Assembly: GCF_018555685.1 (NCBI RefSeq)
Contig: NZ_JAFLWW010000006.1
Location: 434,001-498,000 of the forward strand
Direction of reading: 5' to 3'
From: Aminobacter anthyllidis
GTDB taxonomy: Bacteria; Pseudomonadota; Alphaproteobacteria; Rhizobiales; Rhizobiaceae
DNA length: 64,000 nucleotides
A program made the translations under genes and the position numbers. This document shows positions 36,470-45,954 of this stretch, one piece after another (positions within the stretch are counted from its first letter, which is position 1; every line of letters starts with the position of its first letter). The notes beneath the pieces were generated by a model. It searched no databases. It saw only the letters and a program-made list of their open reading frames with translations, and was not told the DNA's origin.

Positions 36470-38098
36470 CTACTCGCTGACCACGCCGGTCGGCGCGGTT
36501 TCGATCCTGAACGCCGCCGAGATCAGCGCCCGAGTGTAGTCCGTTTGCGGGCGCTCGAAAATCTGTTCTGACGGCCCGGCCTCCACCACCTTGCCGTTGC
36601 GCATGACGATGACGTCGTTGGCGAGCGCACGCACCACCTTGAGGTCGTGGCTGATGAACAGATAGGCGAGGTCGTGCTTGGCCTGCAGGGAGCGCAGCAG
36701 GTCGACAACCTGCGCCTGTACGCTCATGTCGAGTGCCGAAGTCGGCTCGTCGAGCATGACGAAGCGCGGCTTCAGCACCATGGCGCGCGCGATGGCGACG
36801 CGCTGGCGCTGCCCGCCAGAGAACTCGTGCGGGTAGCGGAAGCGCGTCTCGGGATCGAGGCCGACCTCGCGCAGCACGTCGACAACCTTCTGGTCGCGTT
36901 CGGCTGCCTTGAGACTGGGCTCGTGGATCTTGAGGCCCTCTTCGATGATGTCGGCCACCGACATGCGCGGGCTGAGCGACCCGAACGGGTCCTGGAAGAC
37001 GATCTGCATCTCGCGCCTCAGCGGCCGCATGGCGCTGAAGCTGAACTTGTCGATCTCGCGGCCGTCGAAGTCAATCCGGCCTTGCGACGAGATCATGCGG
37101 GTCAGCGCCAGCCCCAGCGTCGTCTTGCCGGAGCCGGATTCGCCGACGACGCCGACGGTCTGGCCCGCCCGCACGGCAACGTCGATGCCGTCGACGGCCT
37201 TCACATGGTCGACGGTCTTGCGGAAGAAGCCCTGCTTGATCGGGAACCACACCTTAACGTCCGAGCCCGACATCACCGTCTTGGCCGAGGCGTCGGCCGC
37301 AGGTGGCTTGCCTTTCGGCTCGGCGGCGAGCAGGTGGCGCGTATAGCTGTGCTGCGGGTTGGCGAAGATCTCTTTCGTCGGCCCGGTCTCGACGATCTGG
37401 CCCTTGGTCATCACGCAGACCCGGTCGGCGATGCGCCTGACGATGCCGAGGTCATGCGTGATGAACAGCATCGACATGCCCTTGCGGGATTTGAGCTCGG
37501 CAAGCAATTCGAGGATCTGCGCCTGGACCGTCACGTCGAGCGCGGTCGTCGGCTCGTCGGCGATCAGAAGCTCCGGCTCGTTGGCGAGCGCCATGGCGAT
37601 CATCACGCGCTGGCGCTGGCCGCCGGAGAGCTGGTGCGGATAGGCGTCGAGCCGCTTCTTGGGCTCGCGGATGCCAACCTCTTCGAGCAGTTCGAGCGTG
37701 CGGGCACGCGCCTGCTTGTCGCGCATGCCCTGATGCAGCGACAGCACCTCGACGATCTGGTGCTCGATCGTGTGCAGCGGGTTGAGCGAGGTCATCGGCT
37801 CCTGGAAGATCATGGTGATCTTGTTGCCGCGCACCTTGCGCAATGCGTTTTCGTCGAGCGCGAGCAGGTCCTGGCCGCCGAACATCATCCGCCCCGAGGG
37901 GTGGCTTGCCGGCGGGTAGGGCAGGAGCTTGAGCACAGACAGCGCCGTGACCGACTTGCCCGAGCCGCTCTCGCCGACAAGCGCCACCGTCTCGCCCTTG
38001 GCGATGTCGAAGGAGATATGGTCGACGGCAATCGTGGTTGCGCCGCCCTGGCTGAAGGCGACCGACAGGTCCTGGACGGAAAGGAGAGGGACGGTCAA
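36470..38098 (-). CDS. yejF: dual-domain ABC transporter ATPase, YejF-like
   Basis: Energises the Yej importer. The 542-residue protein holds two ATPase domains. Walker A is GESGSGKS in the first and GESGSGKT in the second; ABC signatures are [10 protein letters not shown] and [10 protein letters not shown]; Walker B runs are [12 protein letters not shown] and [12 protein letters not shown]. YejF homologs carry this fused pair. Its start is TTG 38098, which overlaps the vapC stop by TTGA, so translation is coupled to the toxin gene. Confidence 0.94.
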   Translation of the reverse strand: MTVPLLSVQDLSVAFSQGGATTIAVDHISFDIAKGETVALVGESGSGKSVTALSVLKLLPYPPASHPSGRMMFGGQDLLALDENALRKVRGNKITMIFQEPMTSLNPLHTIEHQIVEVLSLHQGMRDKQARARTLELLEEVGIREPKKRLDAYPHQLSGGQRQRVMIAMALANEPELLIADEPTTALDVTVQAQILELLAELKSRKGMSMLFITHDLGIVRRIADRVCVMTKGQIVETGPTKEIFANPQHSYTRHLLAAEPKGKPPAADASAKTVMSGSDVKVWFPIKQGFFRKTVDHVKAVDGIDVAVRAGQTVGVVGESGSGKTTLGLALTRMISSQGRIDFDGREIDKFSFSAMRPLRREMQIVFQDPFGSLSPRMSVADIIEEGLKIHEPSLKAAERDQKVVDVLREVGLDPETRFRYPHEFSGGQRQRVAIARAMVLKPRFVMLDEPTSALDMSVQAQVVDLLRSLQAKHDLAYLFISHDLKVVRALANDVIVMRNGKVVEAGPSEQIFERPQTDYTRALISAAFRIETAPTGVVSE

Positions 38099-38487
38099 AT
38101 GGCGGCCTCGATGTCTGTCATGCGAAAGTCGTCGCCTTTGAAGAGAAGTGGCTGCTGGCGGGCCTTGGCAAGCGCATAGGCGAAGCAGTCGCCGAGGTTG
38201 AGCGTGGCCGGGTGGTTGCCCTTGCCGAATTTCTGGTAGGCCTCGCGGGCGAGAAGTGCCTGTTCAGGCGTGATCGGCACAATCTCGATGTCAAAATCGG
38301 CAAGCAGATTGTTTAGCTCCGCGCCTTTCCTGGTGTCCTTCAAGCCATCCGCCTTAACAGCGGCTTCAAGGTAGTTGACAGGCGACATCGCATGGCGTTG
38401 GCGAGGTGAAAGAAGCTTGTCTTCCATCGCGTCGCCATCGGACTCCTCCAATAAGATCGCTAGAATTGCCGATGCATCAACGATCAT
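38095..38487 (-). CDS. vapC: PIN-domain toxin, VapC family
   Basis: Probable site-specific endoribonuclease. The 130-residue PIN domain shows the acidic catalytic set: Asp4 in MIVDASAILA, Glu in SPVNYLEAAVKA, Asp in LGDCFAYALAKA, and a further Asp in FKGDDFRM. It overlaps vapB upstream by 4 bases and yejF downstream by 4 bases. A VapC here would act on RNA in the cytoplasm and be blocked by VapB. Confidence 0.92.
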   Translation of the reverse strand: MIVDASAILAILLEESDGDAMEDKLLSPRQRHAMSPVNYLEAAVKADGLKDTRKGAELNNLLADFDIEIVPITPEQALLAREAYQKFGKGNHPATLNLGDCFAYALAKARQQPLLFKGDDFRMTDIEAAI

Positions 38488-38732
38488 GCCGGCAAACCGT
38501 CATCGTCGTACAAATCGGAATGATCGCTTGTGACACCGGGAGGTGTCGGGCCGGAACGTTTCAATATTTCCTTGATGCGCGCCTTGCGGATCGCAAGGTC
38601 ATCATTGATTTCAAGCCTTTTGAGTTCAGCTTCCAGGGCCTGTTCTATGGCGGCGGTCATGCTCTGCTGCGTTGCATCGGCCAACTGTCGCGCGAGCCTT
38701 TGTGCCTTCTCACTCTTGATGTTCATGCCCAT
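38484..38732 (-). CDS. vapB: VapB-type antitoxin
   Basis: The 82-residue antitoxin to the adjacent VapC. The N-terminal part (MGMNIKSEKAQRLARQLAD) fits a small DNA-binding domain, and the acidic C-terminal tail (SDHSDLYDDDGLPA) fits a toxin-wrapping segment. It belongs to the short transcription-factor antitoxin families that pair with VapC. The start is ATG 38732 with GGAGCGG 6 bases before it; ATG 38756 and 38726 are also in frame. Confidence 0.85.
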   Translation of the reverse strand: MGMNIKSEKAQRLARQLADATQQSMTAAIEQALEAELKRLEINDDLAIRKARIKEILKRSGPTPPGVTSDHSDLYDDDGLPA

Positions 38733-38740
38733 GTTCCGCT

Positions 38741-38790
38741 CCATGGTAGAAAACATAAGAAATTATACCATGGTTCCAAGCTCACTTGAA
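38741..38790 (-). promoter_or_regulatory. vapBC promoter and operator
   Basis: Minus strand: a perfect -10 hexamer TATAAT (38767-38762) and TTCAAG as a weak -35 (38790-38785), spacer 17. An 8-bp perfect inverted repeat CCATGGTA/TACCATGG (38741-38748 and 38766-38773) spans the -10 box, fitting autorepression by VapBC. The -35 element lies in the end of yejE. Confidence 0.65.
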
Positions 38791-39924
38791 CGTCTTCCTT
38801 GGGTCGAAGGCGTCGCGGGTGGCTTCGCCGACGAAGATCAGCAGCGACAGCATCAGCGAGATCACCACGAAACCGGAGAGGCCGAGCCATGGCGCGTTGA
38901 GGTTGCGCTGGCCCTGCTTGAGCAGTTCGCCGAGCGAGGCGGAGCCGGGCGGCAGGCCGAAGCCGAGGAAGTCGAGCGAGGTCAGCGTCGAGATCGAGCT
39001 GTTGAGGATGAAGGGCAGGAAGGTCAGCGTCGCCACCATCGCGTTGGGCAAGAGGTGGCGGAAGATGATCGTGCGGTTGGGCACGCCGAGCGCGCGGGCC
39101 GCGTTGACGTACTCGAAGTTGCGGGCGCGCAGGAACTCGGCCCGCACCACGCCGACCAGCGCTACCCAGGAGAACAGCAGCATCAGCCCGAGCAGGATGA
39201 AGAAGCCAGGCGGCAGGATGGCAGCGACGATCAGCAGCAAATAGAGCACCGGGATCGCCGACCAGATTTCGATGAAGCGCTGGAACAGAAGGTCGGTCCA
39301 GCCGCCGAAATAGCCCTGCATCGCGCCAGCCGTCACGCCGATCAGCGCCGAGCCCGCGGTCAGGATCAGGCCGAACAGGACGGAGATGCGGAAGCCGTAG
39401 ATGACACGGGCGAGCACATCGCGGGCCTGGTCGTCGGTGCCGAGCCAGTTCCAGTTGCCGACGTTGCAATTGGGATCGTCGACGCCAAGGGGATAGCGCT
39501 GGCAGCGCACGTCCTTGGCATACATCCACGACGGCTTGGCGGGTGCCGCCTCGGGAATCTCGTTGTTGGTGGTCCGGTAGGAATAGCGGATCGGCGGCCA
39601 GATCGCCCAGCCATTTGCCGATATCGCCTCCTGCACCACCGAGATGCGGTAGTCGGTAACCGGCAGGAAGCCGTCCTCGCCGAGGAACGTGCTTTCTTCA
39701 TAGTTGCTGATGATCGGCGAATAGAACTCGCCCTTGAAGCGGATCAGGAGCGGCTTGTCGTTGGCGATCAGTTCGGAAAACAGCGACAGCACGAACAGCA
39801 CCAGGAAGATCCACAACGACCAGTAACCGCGGCGGTTGGCCTTGAAGCTCAGCCAGCGCCGCTTGTTGATCGGCGAGAGCCAGGGCCGCTTGACCGGCGC
39901 GGCAACGGTGTCAATGGCCGACAT
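38782..39924 (-). CDS. yejE: ABC transporter permease, YejE-like
   Basis: Inner-membrane permease, 380 residues. It has an N-terminal helix (about residue 32-52), a large periplasmic loop (about 55-165) typical of YejE, and the binding-protein-dependent transport fold with EAA loop RARNFEYVNAARALGVPN. It ends VGEATRDAFDPRKTFK. Its ATG overlaps the yejB stop (TGATG), and vapBC follows 49 bases later. Confidence 0.94.
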   Translation of the reverse strand: MSAIDTVAAPVKRPWLSPINKRRWLSFKANRRGYWSLWIFLVLFVLSLFSELIANDKPLLIRFKGEFYSPIISNYEESTFLGEDGFLPVTDYRISVVQEAISANGWAIWPPIRYSYRTTNNEIPEAAPAKPSWMYAKDVRCQRYPLGVDDPNCNVGNWNWLGTDDQARDVLARVIYGFRISVLFGLILTAGSALIGVTAGAMQGYFGGWTDLLFQRFIEIWSAIPVLYLLLIVAAILPPGFFILLGLMLLFSWVALVGVVRAEFLRARNFEYVNAARALGVPNRTIIFRHLLPNAMVATLTFLPFILNSSISTLTSLDFLGFGLPPGSASLGELLKQGQRNLNAPWLGLSGFVVISLMLSLLIFVGEATRDAFDPRKTFK

Positions 39925-41027
39925 CAGACGTCCCTCCGCTCGAAGTCGATGCGTGGGTCGATCCAGGTGTAGATCAGGTCCGAGATCAGGCCGACGAACA
40001 GCCCCATCAGCGAGAAGATGAAGAGGTTGGCGAAGACCACCGGATAGTCGCGTTCGAGCACCGAGCGGAAGCCGAGCAGGCCGAGTCCGTCGAGCGAGAA
40101 GATGTTCTCGATCAACAGCGAGCCGGTGAAGAAGGCCGAGATGAAGGCGCCGGGAAAGCCGGCGATGACGATCAGCATGGCGTTGCGGAAGACGTGGCCA
40201 TAGAGCACCTGGCGCTGTGAAAGCCCCTTGGCGCGGGCGGTGACGACATACTGCTTGCGGATTTCGTCGAGGAACGAATTCTTGGTCAGAAGCGTCGTGG
40301 TGGCAAAGGCCGACAGAACCAGCGCGGTCAGCGGCAATGCGAGGTGCCAGAGATAGTCGAGCGCCTTGCCGCCGAGCGACAGCTGGTCGAAATTCTCCGA
40401 GGTCAGCCCGCGCAGCGGGAACCAGTCGAAGAACGAGCCGCCGGCAAACAGCACCATCAGCAGGATGGCGAACAGGAAGGCCGGGATGGCGTAGCCGATG
40501 ATGATGACGCCGCTGGTCCAGATGTCGAAGGTAGATCCGTCCTTGACCGCCTTGCGGATGCCGAGCGGGATCGAGATCAGGTAGGACAAAAGCGTGATCC
40601 AGATGCCGAGCGAGATCGATACCGGCATCTTCTCGAGGATCAGGTCCAGCACCGAGACGTCGCGGAAGTAGCTGTCACCGAAATCGAAGCGGATGTAGTT
40701 CCACAGCATCATGAAGAAGCGTTCGAGCGGCGGCTTGTCGAAGCCGAACTGCTTCTCCAGCTTGGCGATGAACTCAGGGTCGAGCCCCTGGGCGCCGCGA
40801 TATTTGGACGAGCCTTCGCCGCCCGCCGGATCGAGACTGTTGCCGCCGATTTCGCTCCCGCCGCCGGACAGCCGGTCGCCGGCGTCGCCGCCCTGGCCTG
40901 TCAGCTTGGCGATGACCTGCTCGACAGGCCCTCCCGGCGCGAACTGGATGACGGCAAACGAGATCGCCATGATGCCGAACAGGGTCGGGATCATCAAAAG
41001 GATGCGGCGGAGGATATAGGAGCCCAT
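39924..41027 (-). CDS. yejB: ABC transporter permease, YejB-like
   Basis: Inner-membrane permease, 367 residues. It starts [20 protein letters not shown], the usual DppB-type helix, and has the YejB-specific insert (about 45-110) before the permease domain, the EAA loop [20 protein letters not shown], and ends [14 protein letters not shown]. Coupled to yejE by a one-base overlap. A palindromic repeat element fills the gap to the upstream binding-protein gene. Confidence 0.94.
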   Translation of the reverse strand: MGSYILRRILLMIPTLFGIMAISFAVIQFAPGGPVEQVIAKLTGQGGDAGDRLSGGGSEIGGNSLDPAGGEGSSKYRGAQGLDPEFIAKLEKQFGFDKPPLERFFMMLWNYIRFDFGDSYFRDVSVLDLILEKMPVSISLGIWITLLSYLISIPLGIRKAVKDGSTFDIWTSGVIIIGYAIPAFLFAILLMVLFAGGSFFDWFPLRGLTSENFDQLSLGGKALDYLWHLALPLTALVLSAFATTTLLTKNSFLDEIRKQYVVTARAKGLSQRQVLYGHVFRNAMLIVIAGFPGAFISAFFTGSLLIENIFSLDGLGLLGFRSVLERDYPVVFANLFIFSLMGLFVGLISDLIYTWIDPRIDFERRDV

Positions 41028-41035
41028 CAGTGTTT

Positions 41036-41183
41036 ACCCTCCCCCTTGTGGGGAGGGTCGATCCGCGAAGCGGAGCGGGGCGGGGGTAGAGAACGGTCGA
41101 TAGTGCTTGCACCCCCACCCCGTCTCACAAGCTTCGCTTCACTCAGCTTGTTCACCGACCCTCCCCACAAGGGGGAGGGTGAA
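41036..41183. repeat. inverted repeat element within the yej operon (family D)
   Basis: ACCCTCCCCCTTGTGGGGAG at 41036 and its complement near 41158-41180 form outer arms; inner parts (GGGGCGGGGGT and ACCCCCACCCCG) also match. It is about 148 bp long and lies between the second binding-protein gene and yejB. Confidence 0.7.
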
Positions 41184-41198
41184 GCGCAGCGAAAAATC

Positions 41199-43070
41199 TC
41201 AGGTCTTGCCAATACGTGCAGCCTTGTCCTTGTCGAACCACCACATAGCCTCGACTGGGAAGCCGAAATCGGGTTTCGGCTCCTTGTAGCCGAACATGTC
41301 CCAGAAAGCGGCGCGGTGATTCGCCGAAAACCAATTTGGAATCCAGTCTTGCCGGGCGCGCAAGACCCGGTCCAGTGCGCGCATCGCAACGGTCAGCGTA
41401 TCGCGGTCCTTGGCCGCACCCACGGCGTCGATCAAGGCATCGATTGCCGGGTCGGTGGTGCCGGGCAAATTGCGAGAGCCCTGCAGCCTGGCCGCGCGTG
41501 AATGGAACAGCTCGTCGATCTCGTCGCGGCTCGGCGTTGCGCTGAAAGACACAGCCATGACGATGGCGTCGAAGTCGAAGCTGGTCTGGCGCGCCTGATA
41601 CTGGGTGGAATCGACCATGCGCGCGGAAGCATCGATGCCGATTGCCCGCATGTTTTCGATCCATGGCGAAAACACCCGCACGAAGGTGTCGTCATCGACA
41701 AGTACTTCGAGTGACAAAGGCTCGCCCTTGGCGTTGCGCAGGCTGCCGTCCTTGCGCGCCCAGCCCGCCGCGGCAAGCAGCTTCGTGGCCTGCCCGAGCA
41801 GCTTGCGGTCGCGGCCGGAGCCGTCGGATGGCGGCTGAATCACGGCTTCGCCGAAGGTCTCGTCGGGGATGCGTCCGCGGAACGGTTCGAGCAGCGCCAG
41901 TTCGGCGGGCGAGGGCAGGCCCTCGGCGCGATAGGCCGACTTCTCGAAGGTTGATTGGGAGCGCTGATAGGCGCCGTAGAACAGGTTGCGGTTGGTCCAT
42001 TCGAAGTCGAAGCACAACGCAACTGCCTGACGCACACGCGGGTCGCGAAAGCGCTCACGCCGCTGGTTGAGTGCAGTCGCCTGCATCATCGGCCTTTTCT
42101 CGCTTGGGAATTCGCGCTTGACCACCTTGCCCGACTTGAGCGCGGGGAAATCATAGCCTGTCGCCCAAATGCGCGAGGTGAACTCCTGGCGGAAGAGGAT
42201 GTCGCCCTTCTTGAACGCCTCGAACGCGGCCTGTCGATCCTGGTAGAACTCGATGCGGATGCGGTCGAAATTGTAGAGGCCTCGATTGACCGGCAGGTCG
42301 CGGCCCCAATAGTCGGCTACCCGCTCGAATTCGATTGTCTGGCCCGGTGACACGCGGCCGACCTTGTAGGGGCCTGAGCCGAGCGGTGCCTTGAGCTGCG
42401 AGGCGTCGAAGGGATTGGCTTCGAAGAAGGATTTTGCCGGGATCGGATAGGTGGCGATGTCGAGGAAGGTTCGGTCGGACTGCTTGCCATCGAAGCTGAG
42501 CCGCAGTGTGTGCGCATCGATCGCCTTGGCTTCGGTCAGGTGGGTCAGCGGCAAAAGCAGGCTCGGATGGCCATCCTTCTTGAACAGCGTGAAGGCATAA
42601 GCCACGTCCTCGGCGGTCAAAGGCGTGCCGTCATGGAACCTTGCCTCGGGGCGGAGGGCGAAGTCGAAGCTGTTGCGGTCGTCCGAAATCGTCACCGATT
42701 TCGCCAGCAAGCCGTAGATCGCATCCGGCTCGTCCAGCGCCGACGTCATCAGCGAATCGTAGCACAGCCCCATGCGTGGCGGCGCGTCACCCCGGCTGAC
42801 AAAAGTGTTCAGCGTGTTGAAGGTCAGCGGGTTCTGGTTGAGAACCCAGTTGGGCGGCGAGAAGTTGAACGTGCCGCCCTTGGGGGCGTCGACATTCACG
42901 AAGTCGAAATGCGTGAAGTCGGGACCGTATTTGAGGTCGCCGAAGGCCGACAGGCCGTGCAGTCCGGTGCCGGTCGGGCTCGCTGCGAAGGCGCGTCCTG
43001 ATATGAACGGGGCGGCGGCGGCAGCGGCGCCGAGCGCGAGGAAGTCCCGGCGGGGGAGGCGCGTGCTCAA
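41199..43070 (-). CDS. extracellular solute-binding protein of the Yej importer, with Tat-like signal
   Basis: Periplasmic family 5 binding protein, 623 residues, for oligopeptides or muropeptides. It starts at TTG 43070, overlapping the stop of the upstream binding protein by TTGA. The leader LSTRLPRRDFLALGAAAAAA has a twin-arginine motif (RRDFLAL), unlike the Sec leader of its neighbour. The mature part begins LSAFGDLKYGPDFTHFDFVN and continues VDAPKGGTF, a feature shared with YejA. In Agrobacterium a second binding protein, YepA, feeds cell-wall fragments to YejBEF; this may be the same, inferred. Confidence 0.9.
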   Translation of the reverse strand: MSTRLPRRDFLALGAAAAAAPFISGRAFAASPTGTGLHGLSAFGDLKYGPDFTHFDFVNVDAPKGGTFNFSPPNWVLNQNPLTFNTLNTFVSRGDAPPRMGLCYDSLMTSALDEPDAIYGLLAKSVTISDDRNSFDFALRPEARFHDGTPLTAEDVAYAFTLFKKDGHPSLLLPLTHLTEAKAIDAHTLRLSFDGKQSDRTFLDIATYPIPAKSFFEANPFDASQLKAPLGSGPYKVGRVSPGQTIEFERVADYWGRDLPVNRGLYNFDRIRIEFYQDRQAAFEAFKKGDILFRQEFTSRIWATGYDFPALKSGKVVKREFPSEKRPMMQATALNQRRERFRDPRVRQAVALCFDFEWTNRNLFYGAYQRSQSTFEKSAYRAEGLPSPAELALLEPFRGRIPDETFGEAVIQPPSDGSGRDRKLLGQATKLLAAAGWARKDGSLRNAKGEPLSLEVLVDDDTFVRVFSPWIENMRAIGIDASARMVDSTQYQARQTSFDFDAIVMAVSFSATPSRDEIDELFHSRAARLQGSRNLPGTTDPAIDALIDAVGAAKDRDTLTVAMRALDRVLRARQDWIPNWFSANHRAAFWDMFGYKEPKPDFGFPVEAMWWFDKDKAARIGKT

Positions 43071-44950
43071 TTGACGCCCTTGTACTTGGCGGCCAGCGCC
43101 GCTTCCTTGTCCTTGTCGATCCACCAGGAATCGATGTCGGCGCCGATGAAGCTCGGCTGTTTTTCAGGAATGCCGAACTTGTTCCAGTAGGCCAGCCAGA
43201 CGACCGCCCGGTGGTACTGCGGCACGACGTAGTAGTTCCACAGCAGGACCCGGTCGAGGGCGTGGGTAGCCGCAAGCAGGTCATCGCGATCGGTGGCGAA
43301 GATGACGCGCTCGACCAGCGCGTCGACGACAGGATCGTTGATGCCCATGATGTTGCGCGAGCCCGGCTTGGCGGCCGATTTCGAACTCCAGAAGTCGCGC
43401 TGCTCGTTGCCCGGCGAGGACGACTGGTTGAGCGTTGTCGTCGTCACGTCGAAGTCGAAGTCATTGATCCGGTTGATGTACTGGCTGGTGTCGACCATGC
43501 GCAGGGTCGCATCGATGCCAAGCCTGCGCAGGCTGTCGATGAAGGGGCTTGCGATGACCTCGTCGGTGGCGTCCTTGCCGAGGAACTCGATCTTGAATTG
43601 CTCGCCGGTCTTTTCGTTGATCAGCTTGCCGCCGCTGGCGCGCCAGCCGGCCTCGGCCAGCAGCATAGTCGCCTGCCTCAGATACTGCCGCTCGGACTGT
43701 GGCGAGTCATAGACCGGCAGCTTGAACTCCTCGGTGAAAAGCTCGGGCGGCAGCTTGTCCTTGTAAGCCGTCAGCAACTCAAGTTCCTTGCCGCTTGGCA
43801 GGCCGCTGGATGCCAGGTCCTGGCCCTGGAAGTAGCTGCTGGTCCGCGTGTTGAGCCCGAAGAACAGCGTGCGGTTCATGTATTCGAAATTATAGGCCAG
43901 CGTCAGCGCCTGCCTGACGCGGCGATCCTGGAACTGCGGCCGGCGCAGGTTGAGCGCGTAGCCTTGGAACGGCTCGCCTGAGGTCGTCTTGAACACCTGC
44001 TTGATGACGTCGCCGGCCTGGAAGGCGGGGAATGTGTACTGCGTCGACCAGCGCCGCGAGCTGTTTTCAGCCTTGATGTCCTGAATTCCGCCCTTGGTGA
44101 AGGCCTGCCATTCGGCGCTGTCGTCAAGGAAGTAGGAGTAGCGGCGCTTGTCGAAGTTGTTGCGTCCGACATTGACCCCGACATTCGCCGACCAATGGTC
44201 GGGTACGCGGCTCCAGACGATCTCCGTGCCCGGCTTGAAGCTCTCGACCTTGTAGGCACCGGAGCCGAGCGGGATTTCGAGCGTTGGACGCGTGATGTCG
44301 CGCTTCTTGCCCGAGGCGTCGGTGCCCTCCCACCAATGTTTCGGCAGGACGACCAGGTCGCCCATGATCTTCGGAAGCTCGCGGTTGCCCTTCTGGTCGA
44401 AACGGAACTCGACCTCGCGGTCCGAGATCGCGACGGCTTCCTTCACGTTGGTGTAGTACTGTCCGTATTGCGGGCTGTTTGCCTTCAGGAAATTGAATGA
44501 CCAGATGACGTCGTCGGTGGTGATCGGCTTGCCGTCGTGCCACCTGGCGCGTGGGTCGAGCCGGTACGTCGCGGAAGAGTAGTCGGCCGGAAACTTGTAG
44601 GCATCGGCGATCAGGGGATGGCTGGTGCTCGGCTCGTCGAGCGATTGCTCCATCAGCGTTTCGTAAAGCAGGCCGCCGCCGAAATATCTGAAGCCGGCGG
44701 CCGATGCGCCTTTGACGATGTAGGGATTGAAGCTGTCGAACGTGCCGCCGACCGTCGAGTTCAGCGTGCCGCCCTTGGGCGCGTTCGGATTGACGTAATC
44801 GTACTGCTTGAAGTCCTGGCCATATTTCGAAGTGCCGTTCAAGGACGAGCTGGTTTGCCATTCCTGGGCTGCCGCGGAAGCTATGGCGCCGGACAGAACC
44901 GCCACGGCAAGACCCGCAATTGCAACCAACCTGGTCAGCCCAACCTTCAT
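43067..44950 (-). CDS. yejA: extracellular solute-binding protein, YejA-like, with Sec signal
   Basis: Periplasmic family 5 binding protein, 627 residues. Sec signal peptide LTRLVAIAGLAVAVLSGAIA, cut near ASAAAQ. Mature part has GTSKYGQDFKQYDYVN and NPNAPKGGTLN, and closes IGADIDSWWIDKDKEAAL. I start at ATG 44950, with GGAGGGG 8 bases before it. It is the first gene of the operon; it and the next gene are paralogs of similar length. Confidence 0.92.
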   Translation of the reverse strand: MKVGLTRLVAIAGLAVAVLSGAIASAAAQEWQTSSSLNGTSKYGQDFKQYDYVNPNAPKGGTLNSTVGGTFDSFNPYIVKGASAAGFRYFGGGLLYETLMEQSLDEPSTSHPLIADAYKFPADYSSATYRLDPRARWHDGKPITTDDVIWSFNFLKANSPQYGQYYTNVKEAVAISDREVEFRFDQKGNRELPKIMGDLVVLPKHWWEGTDASGKKRDITRPTLEIPLGSGAYKVESFKPGTEIVWSRVPDHWSANVGVNVGRNNFDKRRYSYFLDDSAEWQAFTKGGIQDIKAENSSRRWSTQYTFPAFQAGDVIKQVFKTTSGEPFQGYALNLRRPQFQDRRVRQALTLAYNFEYMNRTLFFGLNTRTSSYFQGQDLASSGLPSGKELELLTAYKDKLPPELFTEEFKLPVYDSPQSERQYLRQATMLLAEAGWRASGGKLINEKTGEQFKIEFLGKDATDEVIASPFIDSLRRLGIDATLRMVDTSQYINRINDFDFDVTTTTLNQSSSPGNEQRDFWSSKSAAKPGSRNIMGINDPVVDALVERVIFATDRDDLLAATHALDRVLLWNYYVVPQYHRAVVWLAYWNKFGIPEKQPSFIGADIDSWWIDKDKEAALAAKYKGVN

Positions 44951-45050
44951 CAACAATCCCCTCCGCCCGGTGCTTCGCAACACTCTAATTAAATCCCGGC
45001 GCATGGAAACCGCACGTTAGACGATTGTCGCCTTATGTTTGCGCCAGGCA

Positions 45051-45083
45051 ACAAAAAAGCCGGGCTAAACCCGGCTTTTTCAA
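45051..45083 (-). terminator. rho-independent terminator of cycM
   Basis: GCCGGG (45061-45066), a 5-base loop, CCCGGC (45072-45077), with A and T runs on both flanks. It lies after the cycM stop and may also insulate the yej promoter. Confidence 0.88.
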
Positions 45084-45104
45084 GATGCGAAGATTACAAA
45101 TCGT

Positions 45105-45755
45105 TTAGTGAGCGGCCGCCGGGGCAGCACCCTCGGCCGGAGCGGCCGGTGCAGCACCTTCGGCAGGAGCTGCAGCAGGCGCGGCGGCCGGAGCAGCATC
45201 GGCCGCGGGCAAAGGTGCCGGGCTGTCCGACTGAGAATTCAGGTAGGCGATGAGGTTTGCGCGCTCGTCATCCTTCTTGATGCCGGCGAAGCCCATCGCG
45301 GTGCCCTTGATGTAGCCCTTGGGCGACGTCAGGAAGTGGTTGAGGTGCTCGAAATCCCAGACGACCTTGCCGCCTTCGGAGAATTCCTTCATCGGGCCCG
45401 AGTAGCCGAAGCCGCCATGCGAGGCGATCGGACGGTTGACCACGCCCCACAGATCCGGACCGACCTTGTTGGGGCCGCCCTTCTCGATGGAATGGCAGGC
45501 GGTGCACTTCTTGAACACGGCAGCACCGGCTTCGGCGTTCGCGCTGGCCAGCAGCTGGGCGATCGGCACGGCAGCCGGAGCGGCTTCGCCGCCACCTGCA
45601 CCTGCGCCGCCTTCTTCAGCCGCTTCGATGGCAAAGCCCGGCTTCTCGGGAACCGGAGCAGCGAAGATCGCGTCCGACACGAGCGAGATGGAGAACACCA
45701 CAAAGGCAGTACCCAGCAAGCCGCCAAGCACCTTGTTCATTTCGAATGAGTCCAT
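45105..45755 (-). CDS. cycM: membrane-anchored c-type cytochrome, CycM-like
   Basis: Electron carrier between the bc1 complex and terminal oxidases, held by an N-terminal helix ([20 protein letters not shown]). The 216-residue protein has one heme site CTACHS (about residue 84), and axial Met in [10 protein letters not shown]. An Ala/Gly-rich linker separates anchor and domain, and the last 35 residues are an Ala/Pro/Glu repeat (PAEGAAPA twice). Start ATG 45755 or 45740. Divergent from kdsB. Confidence 0.92.
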   Translation of the reverse strand: MDSFEMNKVLGGLLGTAFVVFSISLVSDAIFAAPVPEKPGFAIEAAEEGGAGAGGGEAAPAAVPIAQLLASANAEAGAAVFKKCTACHSIEKGGPNKVGPDLWGVVNRPIASHGGFGYSGPMKEFSEGGKVVWDFEHLNHFLTSPKGYIKGTAMGFAGIKKDDERANLIAYLNSQSDSPAPLPAADAAPAAAPAAAPAEGAAPAAPAEGAAPAAAH

Positions 45756-45954
45756 ACGCCCCTGGCTCCCTTATCCGGCCGATCGCCATCCTCTGCGACC
45801 GCTGCCGTTCGTCGGTATCGTACATCGCCCGGCAGGCCGGGTGAAATCGCGCGGAAACTAGGTCTTTTGCTTGCCGGTTGCAACACCTATAAGGGCGCTT
45901 CCAGTGAGACCTTTTGACACTTTCCAAAGCCATTTAGAAACAGACGCACCAGCC

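Noticed and set aside
36647-38179. Plus-strand open frame (510 codons) opposite yejF
   Set aside because: Shadow of the dual ATPase gene; the Walker and signature motifs read on minus.
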